From assembly GCA_020466095.1 (NCBI GenBank), contig CM035807.1, positions 82,794,241 through 82,858,240 on the forward strand: a DNA stretch of 64,000 nucleotides, in the 5' to 3' direction. Position numbers and translations under genes: made by a program. Positions 23,757 through 35,634 of this stretch are shown one piece after another (the first letter of the stretch is position 1; each line of letters begins with the position of its first letter). The notes beneath the pieces are model-generated. The model ran no database searches. It saw only the letters and a list, made by a program, of their open reading frames with translations, and was not told where the DNA came from. Origin of the DNA: Chlorops oryzae (taxonomy: Eukaryota > Arthropoda > Insecta > Diptera > Chloropidae).

Positions 23757-25515
23757 CACAGGTATACAAGGTTTTGGACCAGAGAAACTGGATAGCGACC
23801 CTATAGGAATTTTTCGTGCTGATTCCGAATCTGGTACCCGTTTTTCTCTATCACGTCAAGTTTTTGAGAAATCGTTAAATAACGGTTTTTGACATTTTTA
23901 CCTATAGTCTATGTCAATAATGAGGTCGTAGACCCTATATGCGTTAACCGATTTCAAAGTTTTTGGTACTCATATGAAAGAGGAATGACAACGCAACATA
24001 TCCTTTATACACAAATTTGGAATTGATTCAGTAACTTGGAAGCTATAGGGCAAAAAACGCGATGCTGATTTCCAATTTTTAGCGATTTTGTTTAAAAACT
24101 TGAAATTCAAATGGCTATAATTTCCGAACCAAGGCTGGTATTCCAGGTCTTAATACTTTGAATGAAAGAACAATCAATTGAAAAAGTTTTGAGCCTAAAA
24201 CAAAAAAAAATCCGTTGCGTCGTTCTAATTTTATGAGGATTTTCGCTGAAAATGACAAAAACGAATTTTTATTTTTGGTATATTCTTCGCTCGTTCATAT
24301 GTATATTTCAGTTCGAATTGTGTATGTTGGTAAAACTGGCTTAAAAAACATAAAACTTAAATTCTATTTTAAACCTATCTTTAAAGCTAAAACCAATTTA
24401 AACTTTAAAAATGAACAGAATTTGAACTGAGCCTTTTGTATTGTTTACTATCTGTTTCGCGTATAAGGGACCAGCAATAGTCACTCAACATTCTGTCACC
24501 TATAGAAGCAGCTGCTTGGTCATCATTTAAAGACGTTGTGGGAAATTTTTTGGGAAATAAAAAAAGCGACAACTACATAAAAATAGTTGGAGGACTCTTG
24601 AAAAATTATCGAAAAATGGGAGTTCGGATGTCACTAAAAATACATTTTCTCCACTCACATTTGGATTTCTTCCCCGAAAACTTGGGAAAAACTAGCGACG
24701 AACAAGGAGAGCGCATTCACCAGGACCTACAGAGGATTGAAAAAAATTATAAGGGCTTTTGGGATGAAGGAATGTTGAGTGACTATTGCTGGTTCCTTAT
24801 ACGCGAAACAGATAGTAAACAATACAAAAGGTTCAGTTCAAATTCTGTTCATTTTTAAAGTTTAAATTGGTTTTAGCTTTAAAGATAGGTTTAAAATAGA
24901 ATTTAAGTTTTATGTTTTTTAAGCCAGTTTTACCAACATACACAATTCGAACTGAAATATACATATGAACGAGCGAAGAATATACCAAAAATAAAAATTC
25001 GTTTTTGTCATTTTCAGCGAAAATCCTCATAAAATTAGAACGACGCAACGGATTTTTTTTGTTTTAGGCTCAAAACTTTTTCAATTGATTGTTCTTTCAT
25101 TCAAAGTATTAAGACCTGGAATACCAGCCTTGGTTCGGAAATTATAGCCATTTGAATTTCAAGTTTTTAAACAAAATCGCTAAAAATTGGAAATCAGCAT
25201 CGCGTTTTTTGCCCTATAGCTTCCAAGTTACTGAATCAATTCCAAATTTGTGTATAAAGGATATGTTGCGTTGTCATTCCTCTTTCATATGAGTACCAAA
25301 AACTTTGAAATCGGTTAAGGCATATAGGGTCTACGACCTCATTATTGACATAGACTATAGGTAAAAATGTCAAAAACCGTTATTTAACGATTTCTCAAAA
25401 ACTTGACGTGATAGAGAAAAACGGGTACCAGATTCGGAATCAGCACGAAAAATTCCTATAGGGTCGCTATCCAGTTTTTCTGGTCCAAAAGTTGGCCTTT
25501 ATTTGTAAACTTGTG
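23757..25515. mobile_element. 1.76-kb foldback transposon with about 740-bp inverted arms
   Basis: The element begins CACAGGTATACAAGG and ends ...AAACTTGTG, flanked by TAA on both sides (23754-23756, 25516-25518). Arms 23757 to about 24493 and about 24768 to 25515 are inverted copies so similar that they encode identical 71-residue frames. A spacer of about 275 bp separates them. The uninterrupted target is present in the window at about 22,160. CAC...GTG termini with a 3-bp duplication would suit the CMC (CACTA-like) group, but the superfamily is not proven. Confidence 0.9.
24493..24858 (+). pseudogene. C-terminal fragment of a transposon-borne protein
   Basis: The open frame reads EAAAWSSFKDVVGNFLGNKK, then MSLKIHFLHSHLDFFPENLG, then DYCWFLIRET. 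I recognise this as a segment that recurs in uncharacterised arthropod proteins, probably transposon-derived. The activity is unknown. No N-terminal part is present: the frame starts where the left arm ends and finishes inside the right arm, so the left arm carries an inverted copy of its 3' end. The element is therefore non-autonomous. Confidence 0.6.
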
Positions 25516-26244
25516 TAATTAGTAAAAACACTTTCGCACGTCAATAAAAAAAGTCGCTGTCATAAATATGCTTCATTTTTTTTATTTTTTAGGTTACTCA
25601 TAAAAATATATGAGGGTTAGAGAAACCTTTTCGTGGCCGAAAGATTGCTGTCCTGTTTTTTTTTTTTTTGTTCTATAGTTTTCGTCCCATAGGTCAATAA
25701 GTAGCGCTTGTTGCCGGTGTCTTCTATTAAATTATGTTTATACATATTTAATTATACATTCTTAAATATTTTACTGCTTTTACTTTTTTACTTTTCATGT
25801 TACTGCTCTGACGACTCTTTTTTGAATTGCTGTTTAAACACACTTTTCAATTTATTCGGCTTAAAAACTCTAAGAAAACAATATAATGAATATTCTTGGC
25901 AAATAAGCTTGTATTTGTGAACTGTGAGTTTGTTTATTTTTTGCTCGTGACCCCTTAAGGTTAAACATGCACGTAGGCTATGAATATTTAAAGTCAATTT
26001 CAAGCTATTAGCAAATGTATTTCAATGCATTTAATGCAGGAAATCGTACACACATACTGATATACATATCTAAGCACAAGGGAATAACACCTTTTTAGGT
26101 AACGAAAGATAATGTTTCTTTCATTTCTTGATTCTTTAACCCGTTCAACACAAACTCTTTCAATAAGGAAAAAATTGAAATTTTCAATTTCGTACGTAAT
26201 GGTTTTAGTTACCTACATACATATGTATGATTGATTTTTTAATA

Positions 26245-26420
26245 CAATGTGATCTCTCTATAACTCGAATGTCAAGGGAAATGCAAAAAAAAAATCGGGT
26301 TAACGAGTTTTCGACTCACAAGAACATCGAGATACATGATTTCAGCGGAAAAGAATTCAATTTTTTTCGACTTACTGAGGGTTTCGACTTGACGAAGTTC
26401 GAGTTATAGAGATTCCACTG
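26245..26420. mobile_element. Pogo/Tigger-like MITE, copy in block B
   Basis: This is the counterpart of 22881-23057, 176 bp long. Here both TA target dinucleotides (26243-26244 and 26421-26422) are preserved. Confidence 0.65.
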
Positions 26421-28009
26421 TACTAAAAATGTTCTTTTCGAATGGAGACCTTAAAGGTTGTGAAGTTTGAAGCCTATACATTTCTAAAAAAAAAAAAAAT
26501 ATAGACCGATTACAACTCGTTTTCGGAGATTAGAAAACAGACAGACAACAAGGAAAAGGACTGAGGATATATGGGCAATTCCGACCCCAGGATTTTTTTC
26601 GTACGATCGCTACTGCATTTTTATTGCTATCCTTATGAGAACTAAAACTCAAAGAAACATATCTTCTATACCACATGTGAGGTGTAATATACTATCAAAT
26701 ACTATCAAATTACAAAGAAAACTAGGAGGAAAATGTTGGAAAACGAGGTCGCGAACGTTGGAAAAAAATACTGAGGGGCGGAAATGCCCATATCTAAATT
26801 GAAAACTATATCTACGGACCTTATACATATATTGGCCACACCGCTACGAAGTAACCCACTGGATCTGAGTATGGGAATGGATAATTAAATAATACAATTC
26901 AATCTCTGGACATGAAAAACATTTAATTGATTTTATCGCACACTAATCACTAAATCGGCACAACTCAAAGTTTTGCATTTCTCGGGAAAAAAGCCTATAA
27001 CTCTCGACGCCTGTAAAATCAATTTCTTTTCTAATTTTATATTATTCCTAATTAATTCCAGAATCAATCAATATCAATGTTAATTTTCCAAGTGATCCTT
27101 TTCCTACAGTAAAAAGTTGACGAACATGAAAAAACTGATTGAAAAAAATTTTGAATTATGCCGGTTTAGTGATCAGTGTGCGATATGTAAGCGAAAATAG
27201 GAACTAAAGGTTAAAGTCGAATTATATAATTTACTTTTTACTTACCTAGTTTCTGTTTCTTTGAATCAGTTTCCATTTCTTTTGAGCTACCAACAACACA
27301 CAAACTACCGTCAATTTGAGACGTTTCATTGGGATCCTTCATAATATATATTAGGAGGCTTTGTTATAAGTTCAAGTTTTAGCTGCAACAATTAAAATAA
27401 ATAATTTAAAAAAATTATAAATAAATAAAAAATCAAATAAATAAAATAAAAATTAATGAAAATTTCAAAGCAGTCAAGCCGAAAAACCAAAGGACTCAAA
27501 ATGGCGCACAATTTTCGATTTAACTAGATTTTTAATGACTCGCAAAGTTTGACTATTTTAAACGCAACATCCGCCGAGGTCAGCGATTAAATAAGTCTAT
27601 TATCGTGTCGGGTTTTCGTTCTTAAGCCTATCAAAATTGTAAGCTTGACTTAAAACTGAGCTTTCCAAATAAATAGCAAAAAAAAAATTCTGGAAATGGG
27701 TATTAAATTTAAAATGAAATAACCACATAGTATATGTATCTTGATGCCTAGCCAAAGTGAACCACGTGAAAGGATAAAGATATTAGGTTTTCTAATAGAG
27801 TATAAGATTCCGAAAGTATGCCGCCAAAAAAGGCGTTCGGAGCCGCGAAAAAGGCGCTTAGAAAATTGATTTATGGCAAACATAATAATCATAAGCAATC
27901 ATCAGCAAAAACTGGTTGATACATCTGATACTGATAAAGGGTTTTCGATTAGGGGCATAACAATCTACATATTATCATATTAAGAAAGCGCAAGCTTATT
28001 GTGGGTGTA

Positions 28010-28335
28010 TTGCAATCATTAAATTTAATGAATGAAATTCGATTTTGGTCAAATGAGCACCGCGAGCCCGATTCAGCGGTTGATCCTTTGGACGGAGTTT
28101 TCCACTACTGTTACACACGTTTCGACCGGATCACTGGAAATTTGATGTTGGATGTTCTTTTCGAGCTTGTCTAAAGTTTCTGGTTTGTTATCATAGACGA
28201 AGGCCCATAAAAAGACACACAATCGTGATAACACGTTTACTCAATTTGCCTTTCAATAAATCGATTATGTCGCGAGCTGTTTGGCCAGTAGTACCGTCTT
28301 TTTTCCAACAACATAACGTTAATGTCAAGTTCATC
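28010..28335 (-). pseudogene. Tc1/mariner-type transposase C-terminal relic
   Basis: The minus-strand frames include KDGTTGQTARDIIDLLKGKL, FVYDNKPETLDKLEKNI and VVENSVQRINR, with frame changes between them. They match the late DDE region and C-terminus of Tc1/mariner-like transposases (QDGAxxHTAR..., ...NKPxTLxxLxxNI..., ...RI..C). There are stops, and no intact catalytic order is visible. Confidence 0.6.
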
Positions 28336-28448
28336 CGATTCTGACTCTAAATAATCTTCCAACATGACACCATCGCACGCTATCCTTGACCGAAAACTTT
28401 AGTAAGCACTCCAAAAATTGGGCCTGCCGCCTTAGAGTTTCTGCAGTG

Positions 28449-28560
28449 ATTTTTATACCCAGCCTAAGCAGGGTATATTAGTTTTGTGTGAATCTTGTAA
28501 CAGCCAGAACTAAGCTCCGTAGATATAGACATATATATATATATATATATATTCTTGATC
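28449..28560 (+). repeat. TATACCC/GGGTATA repeat end with (AT)n
   Basis: TTTTTATACCCAGCCTAAGC followed by AGGGTATATTAG, then (AT)n and ATTCTTGATCAGGATCAAAA. This is the style of a common fly interspersed repeat. Only the end is recognised. Confidence 0.4.
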
Positions 28561-29329
28561 AGGATCAAAAACTGAAGCAAAGAAATCTGCTTCGCCATTT
28601 CAATAGTCACAAAAAAAAATATTTACGGAACCGAAATACAAGGAGTCTTCATGGTAAATCAAAAGCATCAACCGGCATCTATCATTTACGAGCACCTAAG
28701 AGCTTACATGAGATAGGTAAGAGTAGTAAATCCAAGGGAGTTTAAAACATTCGTTTGGATAAATTGATGAACTAAAAGTGAAGTGAGGATAGCACCATAG
28801 CCAAATCGGTCCATACCCACTGAGGAGGCAAGATTGGGAACACGGTGGATGTTGGGCACCGTGGAAAGATTTAAAAAGTCGAGTGAAGCCCCACGGGTAC
28901 ATACTAGACTCTAAACCAATTTGGCTTATTGATATATTATAATAAAAGTCCAATCTTTGATAAGGGTAAGTATACTTGAGGAAGTGAAGAAACCTAGGTA
29001 AAACGTCGAATTTCCATTGCTCGATTCACTACATATCAACATTTTTCTCAAATCATGAAGAATTCGAGTCAGTGAACTTTATGTTTACCGCTATCGAGTC
29101 AGTATCGGATTACAGTTGTAGACGATTTTGTTATAAGAGTTCACTATATGCAAGTTTGACTGTATTAATGTGTCCAAGGGAAATGTTTGGGCAAAAAATA
29201 TCCCCTGGTAGCCTCGCCCTCTTATGCGTTGATGAAGCGGAAAGTTCCAGAAGGCTGTTATCATTAAAGCCAAAATGCAATTACATACTAGAAATAATAT
29301 TGAATTAGGTAGGCACTTTATTTTATATA

Positions 29330-29551
29330 GTCTCAATATTCCCGGGGAACAAATTTCCGGGGAATTTACTTTTCTCGAGACTAAAATTCGCCTTTCTTAA
29401 ATAGATAGGATAAGGAAAATTATGGGTATGGGTCAAATACCCGTTCCCCATCAAATTTCTTCCCTCAAAAATTTTAGGAAGAAGAAATTTAGTCTCGAGG
29501 AAAGTAAATTCTGCGGGAGTTCATCCCCCGGGAATATTTAGAATCGAGGTG
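29330..29551. mobile_element. Palindromic MITE, second copy of the CAGCCCGATT family
   Basis: It shares TCTCAATATTCCCGGGGAA and GGGAATATTTAGAATCGAGG ends and the central AAATTTCTTCC motif with 5058-5272, but the tips are eroded. A third half-copy lies at about 34,931-34,965. Confidence 0.6.
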
Positions 29552-30439
29552 ATATATTATATCTAGAAATTCGAAATTTTCTATATAAGCTTCTTCGCTG
29601 TTTTTATTTTATAGGATACATACTTCTACCATCGCACAGTGATTAGGCTTCATACATTTCTTGGCAGAAAGTTTGAGGAGTGGTCCCTAAAACAATGAAA
29701 CTTGGCATGGAGATTTATTTTAATGGGACTAAGAGAAAAACGAAGTGTCATCAAAATCAGTCACGACCACCTCCCATCCCCAATCTAACCAAAAAGGAAT
29801 TTTTCAGCCACATTTTTTTCCGTTCATCAGAAATTTTGAAATTTTGCACACAGCTTACTAACAACAAGACAAAAAGATCCAAAAATGTACATCAAACTCG
29901 GCCACGCCCACCAGTCATAAGCCATAAGACTGTCATTACCATCGTTTACCCTAAAAGTGTCTACAAAACTGCATCACTAATTTTTTGAAATAAATTAGTC
30001 GAAAAATGGACGCTTTGCTACCAAAAAAAACCACTGTGCATCGTCCGTAATAAAATGATTTTGGAAAATTTGAAACGTATTAGCGGGCAATTGATTTTAG
30101 TGTTCAGCCAGCGACGTTCGTAATTAACGAGCAATATATTAAAATTCTCCAAGGATTCGATGTGTGCTGTTAAACGAGTAAAAGATTTTATCTTTTGCCC
30201 ATTCAAATCAAGATAAGCTCCTTATATCAAGTTCTCAATAATTTCTAGGGTCTAATCTGCTGAATGATAAGAATGAATTTATGAATGTTGCTTATCGAGT
30301 TTCTTATCATTCTGTGAAGTTTCTGTCGAACATAAGAGTCGAAGAAGAAAAGTAAAAGTAAAAATAATTTAAAAAAAAGCTAAAGCCGGCTTTTAGTTTT
30401 TATAGATATGCAATGGTTGTGGCCTTTATAAAGGGTTTG

Positions 30440-31620
30440 CACCTTCTATGCCCACCGGCTAGGAAAAACGGAAAGCTATACGCACATTTGAACTGTAGGC
30501 GTGGCAGTAGACGAACCAATTAGCTTTTCATTTAAGACACCTCTCAAGGCCCAACGAAGTTTCGAATTTTTTAAGTTCAACCGATTCGAATCAGATCCAG
30601 CCACACGGGTACACAAAGACAGACGGCCGGACGACCAAAAAAAAAAAAACTGAATCTACTCAATTTTGGACACTCATCGAAATTCCTTATACATATTTTA
30701 TATAAATAGACCTGCGGAGATAAGGTTTTGCTTTCTTATTTCGGCATTAAGCTAATGTTGCCATGCCACGCTATCGTACTTGTCAAATGGTTGTTGAAAT
30801 TATCCATCGCATAAAATTCGACTATGTTTTCTTATAAATAATGGTGTTACTAAACGAAGGTTTTGTTGTAACTTCCCATAGACCTTTTGGAAGCCCTGCA
30901 ACTAACCTACCTAACTAACCTAACTAACTGCCTGTGTGCCAAATTTCGGCGTGATTTTTCCAGCCGTTTCGAAGAAGATCCGACCACAGGGGTACAGACG
31001 AACGGATAGTGCAGTTTTGTGTAAGACCAAGAGACGGTCGAAATAGACCATACAAAAGATATACATATGTATAAAAATAATCAGCGTCACCAGGAGATTC
31101 GATTAAGCCGCGCTAGTTCGTCTGTCTGAATGAAGTTTTCTGATCAAAAGAGTTGAGATAACTTGACGAAATTTGGTCCCCATATTGTCAGGGGATATGA
31201 ACGATGATTATCAAAAAGTTCTAGACTGGATTTGATCGGACCCGTATTAGTGAAACCTCCTGTAATAGGGTCAGAAACACTAATCTATATTTTCAAGTTG
31301 TATTGTCTTTGATATTTTCTACGAAGGTAAGAATAGTGGGCGTGAGAAATGGGCGGTTTTTGAAAATTGTCCTCTAAATATATACACAATTATTTCAAAG
31401 GTAATTGGTCAGCATATGAAGCTGTTTTATGGTCAAGAAAATCTTCAGAATACATTGTTAATGGGTCTCTGGCTCTTTGTTAGGAATTTGGGATAGGGCG
31501 GTGAAGTTCTAAAAAATCAGGTTAGTAATTCCGCTCATGCGAGTCATTTTTTACAGAACATTTAAACCTTGTCCGTTGAAGAAGGGATAAGACGTTAAAA
31601 AATCTTTTTTGAATTGCGAA
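30440..31620. repeat. Degraded interspersed repeats
   Basis: Plus-strand pieces at 30,440-30,720 and 30,930-31,010 carry GTACACAAAGACAGACGG and GTACAGACGAACGGA signatures. A minus-strand piece at 31,030-31,130 carries CGAATCTCCTGGTGACGCTG, the 3' block of the CAAGTAAGGGTG family. Exact ends cannot be set. Confidence 0.45.
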
Positions 31621-33582
31621 TTCTCCGAAATTTGAGCTAAAGTAAAGAACAGGAATTGTCCAAATCAATTATGGCATACCAGGGCGTTTTTTGGAGGGAA
31701 AAAGGCCACCAATTACTACACAAAATTTCGCTATGAGAAGCTAAATGAATAATCCCACTTTGATAGGGATCGATCAACGGACTTCAAAATCCATGAAAAC
31801 GCCTTAAAAATGAAAAGGTTTTCTGGTAAATATGTCTTTAGTGTTTGCCCCTGTCACTCCCTTTGGTCACCATGCTTATTTAGACTTATATCTCTTTATT
31901 TTTAGCTGAAATTTTTTGCTCTATGCAGACTCTCACAAGGGAGCCATCAAAAAAGCGGTCAGAGACGCAGCACTCGGTTTTGGGGGCTCCCGGACCCCGC
32001 AATACCATGTTTAGGGTCATATAGTCAACCTTTCGTATATTTCCACCCAAAATACACAACCAGTTTGTTTTTGAATTTGTTTTTACTGATCTGGTGTGTT
32101 TCCAGTCTTAACATTAACTTTGTAGTTAAGGATGTTTTTGCAATGGAAGTTTTCGGGATTATTATGGCAGGATTTCGGGACAATGAATTGTAGGAAAATT
32201 TCGATTTGATACGGTCTATGTCTGGACTTCAGAACCGGGCTTGTAGGGACTAAAATTCCAAGTCAGATCTAGAGATCACGTATGGTGAGTCGTTTAGAAA
32301 TGTTTTGACGAAGTAAGCTAGAGTACGACCACAACTAAAGGGACACAACTCAAAATTTGTAATTTTTTCAGAAAACGCGAAAAACAAAATTAGTCGCAGT
32401 GTCAATCAAAGGTTTTTTCGGCTTCTTATAATAACAAAAAATGGAATAGAATTATGAATTTTGACTTATGAACAAGATCCACAGCAAAACCAAATTTTGA
32501 GTTATGACTCCTTTGTTGTGGAGGAGCGATATGTGAGTCCAAAAAAAAAAAAAAAAAAACGGAAAGGATCTGAATACGTGTGACCAATGATGATCGTTAA
32601 AGCAAAAAGTTTCGATTTGAATATGATTGAGGCCAGCATTTTCATAAGAATAATTGTAATGGTTACACAAAGTCAATTAGGTGCATGTGGAGCACACATG
32701 CAAGCAACGTGTTTCTTGTTGCAAGTTCGCTAAGAGCAATCTACGAACTGCGAAAACGTAAAGCGAAGGCTTAGTTTCTTGCGCTACAACTCCACTGCCG
32801 CCTGCACTAGTGGGCAACTGTCAGTAATGCAAATCGGATGGCATACAAGAGTTGTTGACTTTAACATCTTTTTCTCGCATACAAAGAACTCTTAACTCTT
32901 GTTTTTCTAAAAATAATGGTCAATGGTTACCATGCCTTGGCGTCATGTCTTGATTAAATACCATTTCACTCGATATCGACACAGCACAGCGAATGGAAGC
33001 AAGCTCCCACAAAAACAAGACCGAGAAATCACGAACACGAGCCGATTCGCATGTGTTTCTGTGTATGTATGTATGTGTGAGTGTGTTGGGGGCAGCGGTT
33101 CAGTTCGCTGGCAGTTTTATAAGTTCGATGTGGTTATAGTTGTTGCGTTATTTTGTTACGTATGCTAAATCACTGGTAGCCTCGCACTCAAACCGATCTC
33201 AACCGATGTCTGTTGCGTATTTATACATATTTGTTCGATGGCAATTTTGACATCCAATTGCGTGCGGAAAGATTTTCGAACTAAAATGGAAAACTACTTC
33301 CACTCTCGGTTTGATTGTTTAATTTAAAAACACACTTCATTCGCGATTCTCTTGAAAATTGCAACGCTGCGACGACGTTGGAAAACAATACATCTTACGT
33401 TTTCTCACTTACACACACACACACACATACATCCGCACGCAATTATTAGTTGTTTGTATTCAGCCCTATTTCTTTAATTAGACAATTTCATTTAACTATG
33501 CTTTGGCTTTCGATCATCAGACGACATTGAACAACTAGAAGAATCGCTTTGAAAATTTCAAGTCGTATTCATCCCAATTCAC
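31621..33582. other. No gene recognised
   Basis: AT-rich sequence with short ATGTATGTATGTG and (AC)n runs near 33,065 and 33,415. Patches around 32,690-32,880 are GC-richer but without a supportable exon. Confidence 0.4.
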
Positions 33583-33703
33583 CTTGTAATGCTGCACGAT
33601 CAGCAGGCGACATCTTTAACTTCGCTCCAAGCTTTTGAGCACTGCTAGTCCTCTTCGCCCTTGGGCTTATCTTCTTTTTACGGAAATAGATAAACGATTT
33701 CAT
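33583..33703 (-). CDS. Probable first coding exon of an unidentified gene
   Basis: On the minus strand an ATG at 33703-33701 is the first after an in-frame TGA. It opens 40 codons beginning MKSFIYFRKKKISPRAKR and ending KLKMSPADRAALQ, followed by a CAAG|GTGAAT donor at 33582. The sequence is strongly basic, has ordinary protein composition and lies next to a locally GC-richer stretch (33,700-34,000) that could be its promoter and leader. It lies about 3 kb downstream of raw on the same strand. I do not recognise the protein. No convincing partner exon was found between here and position 1, so its first intron may be very long or the exon may be spurious. Confidence 0.45.
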
Positions 33704-34060
33704 CACACTATAGCCCACGAAACGAAATTCGGCAGTTCACTTCACTTTTCTGTTTTGATAAGCCATATTCGGGAACGAATTATTTCAAATAAATAAATAT
33801 AAAAACAAAATACGAAGCAACGATAGCGCGTCAATCGCCGACAACGATCCCGAGACAACAACGTCAAATTGTTATCACTTGGGACAACCACATACAAAAC
33901 TCAGACAAGCAACCGCGCACGAGCTCGTCGTGGTCGACCCCGCGGGCACGCTATCGAAATCAAAACAATGTTGAAATGGGGCTTTCATAGCCCCCAGAAA
34001 GCAGAAATACTGCATTGAACCGACACAATTTTCGTATGCACCAAATTTTATAATATAGCG
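33704..34060 (-). promoter_or_regulatory. Possible promoter/leader of the 33.7-kb gene
   Basis: This stretch is noticeably richer in G and C than its surroundings, with non-repetitive sequence, and immediately precedes the candidate start exon. No single TATA or initiator can be assigned with confidence. Confidence 0.25.
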
Positions 34061-35385
34061 CTTTTTTTTTGCAGTGTATATACTTTAAGCGACATTAAAA
34101 TATTAAAGAAATTTTTCTTCTCTATTGTAAATTGAATTTTGTGCTTTAATGTGGTCAGACAACTTTTGTTTGGCAGACGTAGCCAGAGTGTCAGCAATCA
34201 GTGTATGTTACAAAGCGCGCCGGAATGTTAAACGATCTGTTCGATTTTACTTCTTTACAAAAAGAGAGCGAAATTTTATTCGGATCTCATGTTTTCGTCG
34301 GCAAGACACGAAAGCGTTGGAGTGAAATAACGAATGTCGTTGAAGCAAGCATTGATATAGAATGCTTCGGAGGGAAGAGGTACGCTTCTGACTGTCATGG
34401 TTATTTGGGGGGCACGACACTAGTTCATTTGAGTAGATTTTAGTTTAACCAAGAGAATCGATTTTCTTGGAGTGTGGAAAAGCGTACCAAGACAGAGCTG
34501 TTCGATATTCGTGAATATTTCTGTTCTGGCGAGACTATAGAAGTTTTCGAAAGACAATTTGGAAAATTTTCAAGCTCAGCGGCGCTCAATAATTGCATTT
34601 AGTTATTCAATTGAAAAAATTTTAATGGTTTTCATACTTTTAAATATATTTTAAGCCATGAATGAATTCTAGAAGAACTTAGTAATTGGTATGAAACAAT
34701 ACGCATTTGATCCCCTGGGGATCACTCGAATTCCGAATGAATCCCAGTGAATACTCAATGAGGCTTAATGAAACTCATGCCTGAAGGAGAGAAGACTGTT
34801 GAGAAAAAATTAGTAAAATTTCTTTGAGGTTTGTAATTAATGATCAAATATTCATTTTCTCATAAAACCATGAAGTTTTTTTTTAAAAAAAAGCAGCTTT
34901 TTTTCGTAAAATGCGAACCATGAATTGTTCAGACCGATTCTGAATATTCCCGGGGAACGAATTCGAAATCTACATCTCATCCAATTTCAATGAATTTTCA
35001 CGAGATGCACGAAGTTGCATACTTTAAACTTAAACAAGAAAGATTTCCTAGATCGGACCTCTCTTTCGGGTATTCAAAATAAATTATTTCGCAATGAAGG
35101 TAGCGTATGTTGTATAAAGATCCCGAATTTCGTGGAGAAGAATGCTTTTTAAGGGGTTTCTGTCTGTACCCACTCGACTTCTTTCGGACCGTTAAACATA
35201 CTTTGCGATCGGGAAATGTTATTTTATTCAATTCACTTAGTAGCCCTTCAACTCTATATTTTTATTATGCAAGAAAAAACTATCTGAACCCTCAGTGCGA
35301 AAATTTTTGGAGTATTTGCCTCCGACGCAGCACAAAAAATCTCGAAATACTTTCTTTTCTGCAGCTGATGTGGTCTAATTTTAAC
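34061..35385. other. No gene recognised
   Basis: Contains a plus-strand open frame at 34201-34443 (KTRKRWSEITNVVEA) that faintly recalls Myb/SANT-like transposon proteins but is too short to call, and a half-copy of the CAGCCCGATT MITE at about 34,931. Confidence 0.35.
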
Positions 35386-35393
35386 AATATAAC

Positions 35394-35634
35394 TAGAGCT
35401 GTCAAAAATATGCATTTATAGATTTAAAGCATACTTTATGGAGTAAAAATTTTGTTCAACTCGCATAAAGTTAAGATTCAAATAGATTTTTAACTTCAAT
35501 AAGAATTTTTATGAAGGTAGAAAAGCCGTTTGAAGTTCAACTTGACTAGACTTATTCGCAAAATGTTGGTAAGAAAAGTTTTTCCCCCATAAAGTATGCT
35601 TTAAATTTATAAATGCATGTTTTTGACAGCTCTA
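35394..35634. mobile_element. hAT MITE with TAGAGCTGTCAAAAA ends
   Basis: This 241-bp element has long inverted arms (TAGAGCTGTCAAAAATATGC and counterpart, then GCATACTTTATGG) and a perfect 8-bp duplication AATATAAC on both sides. It lies between the raw 3' end and the 33.7-kb exon. Confidence 0.9.

Larger units (their letters stand above)
23642..27020. repeat. Tandem block copy B (filled-site version, noisy end)
   Basis: The same sequence as copy A, split by the foldback element at 23757-25515. Identity is near-perfect to about 26,555. After that the match continues to about 27,020 with frequent small insertions, for example CCAGGATATAGGGC against CTGAGGATATATGGGC. Confidence 0.8.

Noticed and set aside
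34201..34443. 80-residue plus-strand frame faintly like Myb/SANT-type transposon proteins
   Set aside because: Only one short segment (KRWSEITN) is suggestive; it is too weak to name.
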